Source: Isochrysis galbana
Taxonomy: Eukaryota > Haptophyta > Isochrysidales > Isochrysidaceae
NCBI GenBank assembly: GCA_018136815.1
Contig: CM030932.1
Location: forward strand, 2,378,234-2,442,233
DNA length: 64,000 bases
Direction: 5' to 3'
In this document: in pieces, positions 44,373 to 54,563 of the stretch
How positions within the stretch are numbered: position 1 is the first letter of the stretch
Layout of the letters: the number at the start of each line of letters is the position of its first letter
The notes under the pieces: generated by a model
Told to the model about the DNA's origin: nothing
The model's input: only the letters and a program-made list of their open reading frames with translations
Database searches by the model: none
Translations under genes and position numbers: made by a program

Positions 44373-45443
44373 GAAATGGAACTTAGTGCCCCTGTATTCA
44401 TCGAAAACGAAAAGGGTAGGCTACAAATGAGCGAGAACACTAGCCTTGTAGCGGCAGCGCTTGGTCTCGCTGAAAGGCTCGCGTAGCAAGAAGCAAGGGG
44501 TGACGTCCTGCATTAATTGATCAACCAAAGGTGCGATCGATCAGTATAGGTCACCCACGGCAAACATGGGCACACGCGGAAACAACGGGACCCTGAAATA
44601 GCATTACAAGAAACAGGTCACCCAGCAGCACAGGAGGAAGTTGAGAACACGCAGCTGAGGACAGGTGCACCCCGCTCCGCCCGGACCCCCACATGACCCG
44701 AGCCCCTAAGTAGAGCACGAGGGGAGTTGCCGCAAGGCGGGGAATGAAGGTGAGAGAGGGAAAGGGGCGTGGCTACGAAGGAATGGCTCAGGGCCACGTG
44801 TGAGGCGAGAACTTTAAAAGGTTTTTTTTTACTTCCCGCTTCTAAAACCAAGCATTATTGACGAATTTATTCTTGGTACTTCTACCCAAGCCCGCAAGGG
44901 GGGCCATATGTGTCTCAAAGGGCCCCCAGGGGCCGCCGAAGACCCCTAGAGGCTCCAAATATAGCCATATATACTCGAGACGCGACGAGCGTCTTCCATG
45001 AGGACTAGGCATGTACGAGGGTTAAGGCGGTTGTTTTCGCACCCGCCACTCGCCGGTCATGAACCGGCGGCTTTTAGCCACCTCTAAAAAGGTAGTGTAA
45101 CCTTCTCGCACGCATGCTACAATGGTTGGGGGGTTCTATCCTGCCTGTTTTCAGTCTGTCCAGTCAAAAATTTGGCTCCTATATGACCCCCCGGCCCTAA
45201 CGCCAGCACCCAATCATCAATTTTAGGCATGCAGTAGTACAAGGGTTAACGGCAACATATGCACCACTGCTCCGTTTGTTCCCTTCGTCCTCTGTTGGTT
45301 TGGTTGCCGTAGCCGTCGGTCATCATCTGCGGGCCTTCCGCCTTTCTTGAGCTCATGGGTGCTCGTGATCGCTGAATTGCTCAAGAATGGTACATGCATA
45401 CAACCATGAAAAAAGGTGTAGCATCTCAGATCAACTTCTTTGG
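44373..45443. other. Intergenic
   Basis: Holds a second copy of the taagtagagcacgagggga block (about 44707) followed by a T-run at about 44822. A GCCGGT-catga-ACCGGC hairpin lies at about 45051. No gene is seen. Confidence 0.4.
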
Positions 45444-46118
45444 TCATGTGAATCCTAGCCCTGTTTCGACGTAGCTCGACCCTGTTACAACAACTGCGCC
45501 GGTCTGGACATTCAGGAAGGGGGACTTAGGCTGAGATGACGCGCTTTCGACAAATGGTCTAGAAACTCCACTCGGACAGATCAAGCGTGAGAGAGCAAGG
45601 GTAAATCTGTTTATCATGGTGGCTTAGCAACCATCTCACCTCTTGCAGAGCCTTCATTTGCGGTCGGAACTTGAGAAATGCAAGGGACCTCCGATGAGGG
45701 CCCGTATAGTCCTGTTTAGATCTATAGCGCTCGAAGATCATGTAGCTCAACGGGTCCTTGTCCGATTGGGCGATTTCATACATATACCTACCGAGATGTG
45801 AGTTGGAGCGCCAGTAGTGAGAAACCCGAGCTCGGTGCCGAGAACGCAGTCGGGCTCTCGGCACCAAAATTCGCGCACTCACAGAAATGGCTCGTTGGCC
45901 AAGCAGTAGTCTGCTGCCTCGTGCCAGGCAGTGAGGAGTGTGTCTCTGCTTGCTTCGTCGCGAAAGCGAAGACCGACCGTAAGGACAAATGCGCGTTCTG
46001 TGCGTGACTTGAGGCGGCCCGTGTCGGTGCGCGGCCCGCCAAACGGAGTAAAGCGCACGGCACCGAGTGTGAGGAGTGCTGACCCGAGTGCGAACGCGAC
46101 GTCACGCGCCAATCCCAT
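45444..46118 (-). CDS. ABM-domain (antibiotic biosynthesis monooxygenase-like) protein, three exons
   Basis: The exons are 46118-45883, 45787-45640 and 45503-45444; phases fit (2, then 0), giving 147 residues. Homology comes from the dimeric alpha-beta-barrel ABM fold: AFVLTVGLRFRDEASRDTLL and WHEAADYCLANEPFL in exon 1, then YMYEIAQSDKDPLSYMIFERY and RSLAFLKFRPQMKALQ in exon 2, then SSYVETGLGF in exon 3. The start chosen (MGLARDVAFALGSALL) gives a hydrophobic N-terminus that may be a targeting signal or anchor. The frame is open upstream but lacks another ATG, so an extra 5' exon is possible. ABM proteins include monooxygenases, haem-degrading enzymes and stress-inducible proteins, so the reaction cannot be named. 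Confidence 0.75.
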
Positions 46119-46240
46119 CGCGGGATCGCTCTCGTTGAGAGCCCTCGGTTTGCGCGACGCCAACCGACCGACGAGAGACAGGACGGATACTCGCACATGG
46201 CGTTAGAACTTAAAGCGACGTGGAATTCGAAACTCGAAAC

Positions 46241-46320
46241 TGTCAGAGTTTTCTTGTTGTCCTAGTTTAATCCTAGTACTGAGGAACCGTGGAACCGTGC
46301 CTCATCGGCAACGGAGCCCC
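46241..46320 (+). repeat. Copia LTR fragment
   Basis: These 80 bp match the first part of the LTR at 10440-10520 (tgtcagagttttcttgttgt through catcggcaacggagcccct) with a few changes and a small internal duplication. No pol sequence is nearby, so this is a solo or broken LTR. Confidence 0.85.
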
Positions 46321-46323
46321 TCA

Positions 46324-46914
46324 ACTACTTTTATAAGTAGGAGGCCAATGGGGGCCTCGCGCCCCTCTCTCTCCATCGCAGATACCCCCTGGGTGGGCCT
46401 GCACAACCACAACCAACCTCAACCTCAGCTCTTGCTCCTGCTCCTCCCAGCCTCCCAGCGCTCCTGCCTACTGGCAAAGGCAGGGGCTGAGCTGACATCA
46501 CATTTGTCCAGACTCTCGCCGAGCGCGCGCCGCACGCCGCACGCACTCGCCTGCACTGGCCCCTAGTCGTACTGCCCCCACCACCACCACCACCACTGAG
46601 CACTGAGCCACAGACCACCAGACACCAGAGAGAGCCGCCAGGAGGGCACCCTGTCGAGTCGAGCGTAGCCGGAGGGCTCTGAGCCACTCCGTCGCGAGCG
46701 GCACCGGCGGCTAGCGCGGCGCTTTGGCCCTCCTCCCCGCCGGGAGTCGGGTGAATGAAATTCTGGATTGGGTCGGGCAACCCCATTTGGGCATTTGGGT
46801 GTCTCGATTGGGGATTGGGGACGAACGGCGAACGAAGGGCTGTGGGGCGGCGAGGCGCTCCTAGCTAGCGGCCCTCTAGTGTGTTGGGTTGTAAGAGATT
46901 GTTAGACCTACAAA
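46324..46914 (+). repeat. Dispersed 590-bp repeat, longest copy
   Basis: This copy joins two parts seen separately elsewhere: its first ~290 bp match 26950-27200 and its last ~260 bp match 1938-2195, all in the same orientation. It begins near cttttataagtaggaggcc and ends at tgttagacctacaaa. No protein is recognised and the ends show no inverted repeats. The Copia LTR fragment abuts its left end. Confidence 0.8.
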
Positions 46915-48371
46915 AAAACATTCTTGAAGGTGCCCGCTAAGCTACTAGTGACGCGCGCTCTCCCGCGCTCCCGCTACCATCGCCATCGCCTATACCCCTA
47001 CCTCTGCACCCCCGCCCGCTCCCCCCCTCGTTCCTTTTTCTTCGGTTTTGGGGGGTCGGCCCATGTACACTACTTTGGGCCTAGCGCTTGGGGGAGGGGA
47101 GGGGCAGGCTTCTTGCATTTGTACTGTGCCTGTCTCGGGTCCATCTCATCCCAGTGTGGGGGCCGGGCCTTTCGGCCTTCCCCTTCGGGATCCTCCCGTG
47201 GAGGCATATTGCCTGTTGTTATCCCTGGTCGCTGGGTCCGGTGTTGTTTTTTTTGCTGATGTATTATATGTTTTATGTTGAGGCGCTCTAGTACCGCTAC
47301 GAGTTTACTACTTGGAACTAAATCGTTGTCGTCGTTTGTTTCGAAAATTGGGCGGAATTCGTTGACATCTATACGTTTCTTGGGCTGGCGGCCCGGGTGT
47401 CGCAGCCGACGGACAGCGCTCTCTCGAGGTTCATGGAGAACTTGAGGCGGTAGCTACCCCATGCCGCGGCCGCGGTATCCGTCGAGTCAGACTTCAGCTC
47501 TTTGGGGAACTTGAGCCCGGTGTTTTTTTCCCGGTGAGTCGCCCGGCGTAGGTCGGTTCGCCTCACAGGGTTTTCCCTCATTTTTACTTGTGGGGAGTTA
47601 TAATGGGAGCCGGGGGTTTGCGAGGGGGGAGATTTGATGGGATGCATATGTGTATGTGTCTGTGCCACCACTTCAAGGCGTGCGGGCAGGTGCGCTGAGG
47701 GGTGTCGTGATAGTACCGGGCTAGTGGGAGTCGTGGCACTAACGCTCACTTGTTTTTATTATTATCTAGGCACGAGGCCAGAGCCGCGACTGCGACTGTG
47801 TAGGTGTAGGGGCCCAGCCCGGAGGCTTTCCCTATGGGAGGCGTACTGACGACGCCCAAGCCCACTTAGAGGCTGGCCACATGTGGCTGGAGGGAGGAGT
47901 TGGTCTGTGTGGCCATGGTGGCTATGGTGGCCGTGTTGGTGTGGGGCTTGCTAGTGGTGGCACGGGCCGTGGCTCGTGCTCACCTGGTCAGCCTTGGGTG
48001 TGGCTCTCGCGCGCTTCGGCGGCGCACCGTTGGTCGCGGCGGTGCAAGTGCACCGAGCAGCTGGCAAACTCTACATGGAGAAGAAGAAGGCCGTCCTCGC
48101 ACGCGTCACGGACCTAGCCACCCAAGATCAGCCAGGCGACGAGCAGAACGACATCGAGGAAGAGGGATGTGGGATGTGATAAAAAGACGAAGAAGATGAA
48201 AACTCAGCCCGCGTAGCTGTGTAGATAATGGGGGGCGGGGGGGGTGTGATTAGCTTTGTACTCATCATCTTCGTAATAATAATATTAGTATGGCTATCCA
48301 AAAAGAAAACATGCACGTGTTGACAACAACAAAAAAAAAACTGGCCCTCTTTTGACGGAACGCGACTTTAA
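46915..48371. other. Intergenic, no gene recognised
   Basis: Moderately GC-rich sequence. A short plus-strand frame at 47976-48179 ending in an acidic Gln/Asp/Glu stretch, and a minus-strand frame at 47369-47749, have protein-like parts but no domains, so neither is called. An aaaaaaaaaa tract lies at about 48331. Confidence 0.4.
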
Positions 48372-48585
48372 GTCGGGACTTACTTAGGCCGCCGCCAGCC
48401 CGGTAGCCTGTAGGCATAGGCATAAGCGGAAGGGGGGAACGGATCACCGGGGGGGGGGGGGGGGGGGCACCGGCCACCGGACCATTTCTAAGCCCTTCAC
48501 CCCTATCCCCATAGTAGTGCACGGGGGGAGTCGCCTGATGGTGGGGGAAGGAGAAGGGCCGGGGGAGTGGGGGTGTAGAAAGTAT
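48372..48585 (-). mobile_element. 771-bp retroposon family, 5' fragment
   Basis: Matches the region around 17710-17900 of copy A (gccgccagcccggtag, aacggatcaccgggggg, tagtgcacggggggagtcgcctgatg, gtgtagaaagt). Here a run of about 20 G lies where copy A has seven. It is cut off on its right by the fold-back element at 48586. Confidence 0.8.
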
Positions 48586-48700
48586 GTTACCCCCCAGGAG
48601 CCAACGCCCCCCAGGAGCTCCCGGGGGCCCCCAGGAGCTATCGGGGGGAAACTGGGGCCCCCCGGGAGCTCCTGGGGGGCGTTGGCTCCTGGGGGGTAAC
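48586..48700. repeat. Fold-back element upstream of PEX6
   Basis: The arms 48586-48625 and 48661-48700 are perfect 40-bp inverse complements around a 35-bp loop, so the DNA or RNA could form a very stable hairpin. The word aagtatgttac occurs at both borders (48580-48590 and 48701-48711). The first 34 bp recur just downstream of PEX6 at about 52573. It lies 98 bp before the PEX6 start codon and may be in its 5' UTR. Confidence 0.85.
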
Positions 48701-48798
48701 AAGTATGTTACGTGTAAGTAGTGGTTCCATGAGCCGCTGGGCCGCGAGTACGGTAAGAAAAGAATGAAGTTTTTTTTTTGCGGGGAGTGGGGTGTCCG

Positions 48799-51700
48799 AT
48801 GCGGCGCGTCTGCGGCGCCGACGAGGAGGAGCTGGCGGGTGGCTGGAGCGTGGCGGGGCGCGGGCTGGGCTGCGCCGTGCTGAGCCGTCTGCCCGAGCAT
48901 GTGGAGCTCAACATCGCTGCCGCATGCTCGCTGCGCACTCTCCGAGCCCTCGGGCTGCCGAGCGGAGGGAGTGGCATAGTTGGCCTTCGGCTCGAGAGAG
49001 CACAAGCCGCCACCGCCCAGGCCAAGCGTGGCGCGCAGGGCGCGAGCGGGCTTGGGGGCGCTGCCCCCGCCGCGCACGCTGCGCACGCTGCCCCTACACC
49101 CCATGCCACCCACGGCCCTCTGGGGCTGGAGGTTGCCGAGGGTGGTCTCAGGTTGTGGCCCCGCACGCGTCCGGCGGTGCTGTATGCTCTCTGCGAGGGC
49201 GCTTCGCCGCCGCCTCAGGAAGGTGTGCTTTACCTTTCGCCGCTGCTCTGGCGCAACCTTGGAGGTAGAGGAGTCGGATCGATGGCACATCCGAAGGACG
49301 CCAGACTCACGGTGCTGGTGCGCAGGATGGTGGGTGAGGAGGAGAGCCTCCCATTGCATGCGGGATGCGCAACGGTGAGCCTTGTCTCAATGCCACCCTC
49401 CCACACGCTGTATTGGCCGGCCTCGCTCGGCCACGAGCGGCTGAGTGCAGAGGCGCTCCGCGCGCACTTCAGCGTGCGGCGAGTCCTGTGCGAGGGCGAC
49501 GTGTTTGCCGTGCCATTGCCAAGCCACCCTGCAGCGCATCTACGGGGAGAGAGGGGATATGCAAAGGGTGGCGAGGTCAACATGGGAAGCTGCAGCGAGA
49601 GCGATGCGAGCGACGACGACATGGCTGCTGTGACCGCGACGAGCGGCACGCCGGTCCTCCTCTTTGTCGTGCACGCACTCGAGGGCCGCGACAGTGAGGC
49701 GGGCAGCAGTGGTGCTTCTGTGGGCATGGTGATGCACAGTGTGGAGCGAGGCTCGACAACTCTCGTCCAGCGGAAGGCGACATGCCTCGGGCCGCCCGCA
49801 GGAGTCTGGCGCTACCTCGCCACGCCTTCAGCGCCTCTACCCCAATTCGAGGGCGAGGCTGCGCAAGACATCCGTAGGTGCCTCCGCCTTACGTGGCACC
49901 AGCCGCGCGAGCTCCATGCATCCGCAACATCGCACTACAAGGCCGGACTTGCCGAGCTCAAGGACGGGTTTGGCGAGGCTCTCAACGCAAACGTGCTCCT
50001 CTGCGGGTCCAGCGGCTCGGGCAAGCGAGCGCTCCTCGCGCAGATGGCCGATGAAGCGGGAGTACATCTGTTGGAGCGGTCGCTCGCCTCGCTGCAGGGC
50101 CTGCCCATCCTCGCAGCAGAAAATGAGGCATCGGCGGCTCGCATGCTCATTGCTTTGGTCAACGAAGCCGCTGCACTTGCAGAGCCGTCTGTGCGGTGCG
50201 TCGAGGGCGAGCATTTGCCGGCTGTAGCGGCGGAAGCCGCCGCGGCAGCTGCCTGTGAGCCGGTTTGTCGCGGCCCTCTCCGAGAGGAGGGGGGGGGCCG
50301 AGCAATGGCGGGGCCGAGTGGTGATGTTGGATGTACCTCATTGCCACCGGCGCCTTGCTTGTTGCATCTCCGCCGCCTTGACTTGCTGCCGAACGACCCC
50401 GTATCCTCTGGGATATGGGCGCGTGCGCTCCGTCAAATGCTCCACCAAGCGTCCCATCGTAATGTCGAGGCATCTACGAAAGGGCCTACTCTCGTGAACG
50501 GAAACGACGACGATCACTGCGGGACCAACCATCACTGCGGGACAAACCATCGCAAGGTGGTCGTCGTGTGCAGCTGCCGCGACCTCGCAGCGGTGCCCCT
50601 ACATGTTCGTTCAGCTTTTCACATTTTGAGCATGATGCCGGAAGTTTCGGCGCTGCCCTCCGCGTTAAAGCTCGCCGCGCTGACGGATGCACTTGGCGGG
50701 AGTGCTAGGTGGCACAGGCCGTTTGACACAGGTGCCGAGGACATCGTCTCGAGAAATGGAGAGGGTTTGGCCGCTCGAGCACACACAGGGGGGCATGCGA
50801 CATGTGAAGTGAGACCAATCAGGTGCGCGGAGGCAAGGTCGTTGGTTGCCGACTCTGCGACCGGAGCGATGGTGGAAGCCCTGGCGTCCGAGGCAGCAGC
50901 CTTGGTGGCTGAACAGCCGCGCTTTGGCCCTTTCGAGTGGCGGTTGGTTTGTGCCGAGGCCGACATCCTCGCTCGGCAGGCCGGCTTCTTTGAGGCATAC
51001 AATGCCATGGTCAGCGCACCTAAGGTCTCGCCACAGTGCCTCACACTTCCTACCAGCTCACCGTTCGAGCAATCATCCAACTCCCCGCCGGCCCTAAATA
51101 AAAGTTGCGCCGGCGGTGGCGTCGCACGAGCTTCGGCGACATCTCATATGGACGCTGCCTTTCTGCGCGAGGCCGTGCGCCAACGCTTGCGCCGCGTCGG
51201 GGAAAGCATCGGCACGCCAACCGTTCCCGATGTTCGCTGGGAAGATGTTGGTGGCCAGGACGAGGCCAAGCGAGCAATTCTAGACACGATAGAGCTGCCC
51301 TTGCGCGCACCGCACCTCTTCGGCCATGGGCTCAGATTACGGTCTGGGCTACTCCTGCACGGGCCACCTGGAACAGGTGCGAAACGTAATCCCCTTGCTC
51401 ATGCGCTCCCTAGGGCCCCCACGTGAGGGTCCTCAAGCCAACACGATCTTCGCTGCCCTCGGGAAATACAGCCGTCTTTCAAACGTCCCCACCCCATTCG
51501 TGCGGTGTTTCGCAGGCAAGACCTTGCTCGCCAAGGCAGTCGCAAGCGAGTGCGGGCTTCGCTTCCTCTCCGTCAAGGGCCCGGAGCTCATTTCCTCGTA
51601 TGTTGGAGAGTCGGAGCGGCATGTACGGGAGCTCTTCTCGCGTGCGACGCTCGCCTCTCCTTGCGTCCTCTTCTTTGACGAAATCGACGCGCTGGCACCG

Positions 51701-52537
51701 GCACGGGGCGCGGCAGGCGATGCGGGGGGCGTGATGGACCGCATCGTTTCGACTCTTATGGCAGAGCTCGACGGGGCAACGTCGAGGCCGCACCTATTCG
51801 TGCTCGGCGCGACCAATCGTCCGGATATGCTTGATCCTGCCCTGCTCCGGCCAGGCAGACTCGATGTCCTCGTGCGAATTGGCCCGCCTGCCGACCGCAC
51901 GCAACAAGAAGCAGTCTTACGCGCTCTCACGCGCAAGTTCACTCTTGCTCCCGACGTTTGTCTGAGCGCGATTGCTTCGCGCTGCCCGACTACCTTGTCG
52001 GGGGCAGACTATTACGCCATCTGTGCCGATGCTGTGCTCGCCGCGATGCGGGAATTGATCTCCGATCAAGCCGCTTGTGAGGCAAAGCTTGACGCCAAAG
52101 TAGTCGATGACTGCGTGGACGTTGGCACCCTAGCAACTGTCGAGCACTTGGAGGAGAGCTTGGATGACGATGGCGTGGTGGAAAGAGGATCTGGAGGTGC
52201 CGATGGTAGGGTCACTTGCGACGAACACGAAACGACACGATCACAAATAACCGTCTTTGCTCATCACTTTGATGCTGCGCTAGCGAATGTGCTCGGACAG
52301 CCGGTGAAATGGGGTGCTGGCACGAATGAGCCTCAACATGAAAGCGGGAGGCAGCATACCCTTGATGGCAAGGGTGCTAGCGACGAGAGCAACGGAAGTA
52401 TGCTTCACAATACCAACGGATCGAGCAAGAAAACTGGCCAGTGCGGACAACGACGTGAAGGTAAGGTGGGGATCACGCTGCCCGCACTTGCAGCAGGCTC
52501 TCTTCGCAGCCTCAGCTCTACTGACTCTGATCTCTAG
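48799..52537 (+). CDS. PEX6: Peroxisomal AAA+ ATPase PEX6, two exons
   Basis: The exons are 48799-51376 and 51516-52537 (1199 residues). In the PEX1-PEX6 complex this ATPase pulls the PEX5 import receptor out of the peroxisomal membrane. The first AAA domain has a Walker A (GSSGSGKR, near residue 404) but no clear Walker B ([11 protein letters not shown]), the usual degenerate D1 state of PEX6. The second domain is complete: [30 protein letters not shown] formed across the splice, [15 protein letters not shown], the Walker [45 protein letters not shown] and [19 protein letters not shown] and [11 protein letters not shown] separate it from PEX1, Cdc48 and NSF. The N-terminus (1-350) is weakly conserved. 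The intron is 139 bp with donor GTGCGA. It is bracketed by fold-back repeats. Confidence 0.94.
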
Positions 52538-52570
52538 CTTTGGTTTGTACTTAAGATGACGTCGATGCAC

Positions 52571-52795
52571 ATATGTTACCCCCCAGGAGCCAACGCCCCC
52601 CAGGAGCTATCGGGGGCCCCCGATAGCTATCGGGGGGAAATTTTTTCCCGATCGCCAACAGCCCCCCCGAGAGCTATCGGGGGACCGAGAAAATCCCCCG
52701 AGAGCTATCGGGGGATAGCTCCTGGGGGGTGCCGTAAGCGGATCCCCCGATAGCTATCGGGGGAAGAGGAAATCCCCCGATAGCAAACAGGGGGG
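52571..52795. repeat. Array of GATAGCTATC-type fold-backs downstream of PEX6
   Basis: Opens with the same 34 bp as the element upstream of PEX6 (atgttaccccccaggagcca and on). It then carries at least seven copies of agctatcggggg or its reverse (cccccgatagct) in both orientations, so it can fold into several alternative hairpins. It starts about 35 bp after the PEX6 stop codon and may lie in the 3' UTR. Confidence 0.85.
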
Positions 52796-52811
52796 TTCCT
52801 CCTCTCTTTGG

Positions 52812-53230
52812 CAACTAAGTTTATACTTAGTTCAGCATGGGGGGGCGCCTCGCGTCCCCCCTCTCAGGCACCAATTCCCCTCCGGGGGGCCTGTCGGTCA
52901 ACCCCAAGCTCTGCCTTCTGGCATGAGCAGGGCATTCATCACAACAACCCAGACCCCCAGTGGGCGCGGGTCGCGAGCCGCACTCCCAGGCCCGCATGGG
53001 CCTGCTCTCGTACCGACTCCCCCCCCCACCCCTGGTCGCCAGGCAGACAGGGGCCTCAGGTGGCACCCAAGGCCAGCGAGGCGAGCGAGGGAGAGGCAGG
53101 GGGGGCCAGGGGCTGAGCCCCAGCCTCCACTGCCCCCTGAGCTGCCCTTGCTGGCCCACTGGGTGCCCCTGAAGGACCTCTGAGAGCAGGCCGTGGCGCG
53201 CCGCATGGCGACGCGCCGCAGGGAGAGAGG
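52812..53230 (-). mobile_element. 771-bp retroposon family, truncated copy
   Basis: Begins with the minus-strand 3' end caactaagtttatacttagt. It continues with diverged family sequence (ggcagacaggggcctcaggtgg, gagggagaggcagggg, cccagcctccactgccccctgagctg). It ends near 53230, shortly before the small gene at 53282. Confidence 0.7.
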
Positions 53231-53281
53231 TGGAAGAGAGCGAAGCGAGGGAGAGGGGGGGATTTGCACCGTCTTGCACTC

Positions 53282-53687
53282 ATGTCGATGCTCACGCGCA
53301 ACGATTCCTCGCAGTGGAAATCGCTGCTTTCGATGGTCGTCTCCGGTCTGGCGAGCATGATCCACTTCGACTCGCTCCCGGATGTGCAGCAACTGTACAA
53401 GATGTTTTCCGCCGTCAACGGGAAGCACCTTCACGTGAAGGACGTCGGTGACCTCCTGAAGGGCGCCAAGGGGATTGCACCGGCGGGGATGGTGGAGGCG
53501 GCTCAAAAGTTGGCGAGCTCCTCGGTGCAACCCACAGAGGTACTCAGAGGGTTGGTTTAGAGGGTTGGTGGACGGCATCACCGAGACGATGAGCAGCGAG
53601 GACCGCAAGGGCGTGCTCGAAATGGCCAACATCACGAATGCGCGCCGCAAGAACGCGCAGGCCGCGCTCAAAAGCGCGATCGGCTGA
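53282..53687 (+). pseudogene. Small gene broken by a 13-bp tandem duplication
   Basis: The frame from the ATG at 53282 (MSMLTRNDSSQWKSLLSMVV) runs to a TAG at 53558-53560. A protein-like continuation (LVDGITETMSSEDRKGVLEM to the stop at 53687) lies one frame over. At the joint, agagggttggttt is directly followed by agagggttggtgg. Removing one 13-bp unit would restore a single frame of about 130 codons. This is a diagnostic frameshift, unless splicing or an assembly error explains it. The encoded protein (hydrophilic, with GKHLHVKDVGDLLKGA) is not one I recognise. Confidence 0.55.
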
Positions 53688-54563
53688 GTCGTAACCGAGG
53701 GCCTTGGGGCGCGGAGGAAGGAACGCAGAGCAGCCCATGGATTGTAGCTGTTTCTTCAGATTACGACGAATACCGGGATGCACAAGATTAGATATGAACC
53801 TCGCGGGTTTTCCGTTGAATCCCGCGGGTTTCCCGTTGAATATCTCTTCGAACAGGTTGATGTAACCATCAATGATCTGATCGGCGGGGAGCGGAGGAGG
53901 GGGGCCTCTCTGTACCTCGCGTTGTAAATCACTGATTTACAACGCGACTCACATGCGGGGGGGGGGCTGCATTTTTGACCGTTCTCCGATGCCCAAGAAA
54001 AAACTCCTGGGGGGGCTTACCTGCCGCCATGAAAAATTGCCGAGGAAAATGGTGGGTTTTACCCCTTTCCCTTCCCTCTGCACACGTGGTTTTAAGTTTA
54101 AGAGTACAGCGACTTAGGTGCCACCCGGGGGGGCCGGTGGGGGGGGGGGGGGGCGAACGCCCTCTAGCCTTTACTTGGGCTCATCATAACTAGTCGTAGC
54201 AGAAATCTCGGCGTGCAGCCCAAATTCGGAATCAACAGATTTCGTCTCTCAGCGTCGAGCATGCAAGAACGAGAGAGTAGCGTCATTTATGTGGCGGCAG
54301 ACTTTACGCTGGCTGTGCAATAAGACGATTAATCCACGAGGATAAGAGGATGAGGGCGAGGACGACTTGAAGAATATCCTCACGACACTCATGGGATACA
54401 AGGATGGCAATGCATGCGGCGAGCATGCATCATGCAGAGGGCTGCAAGTCCATGCCACTACCACCTCGACCGCAACATATCCACCGCAACATCGGTGCGG
54501 CTATTGTGCAGCCAATGCCGCCTCGTGGCGGCTGCTATTCCCCTCCATGCCGCCGGTCCCAAA
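53688..54563. other. Intergenic, 3' flank of the channel gene
   Basis: Contains gcgggttttccgttgaatcc repeated twice (about 53801-53840), a cgttgtaaatca...tgatttacaacg hairpin at about 53920-53945, and G-runs near 53955 and 54135. No gene is recognised. Confidence 0.45.

Noticed and set aside
46331..46786. 151-codon minus-strand frame in the 590-bp repeat, similar to one at 1825-2379
   Set aside because: The similarity is that of the repeat DNA itself. Frame lengths differ and the products are low-complexity.
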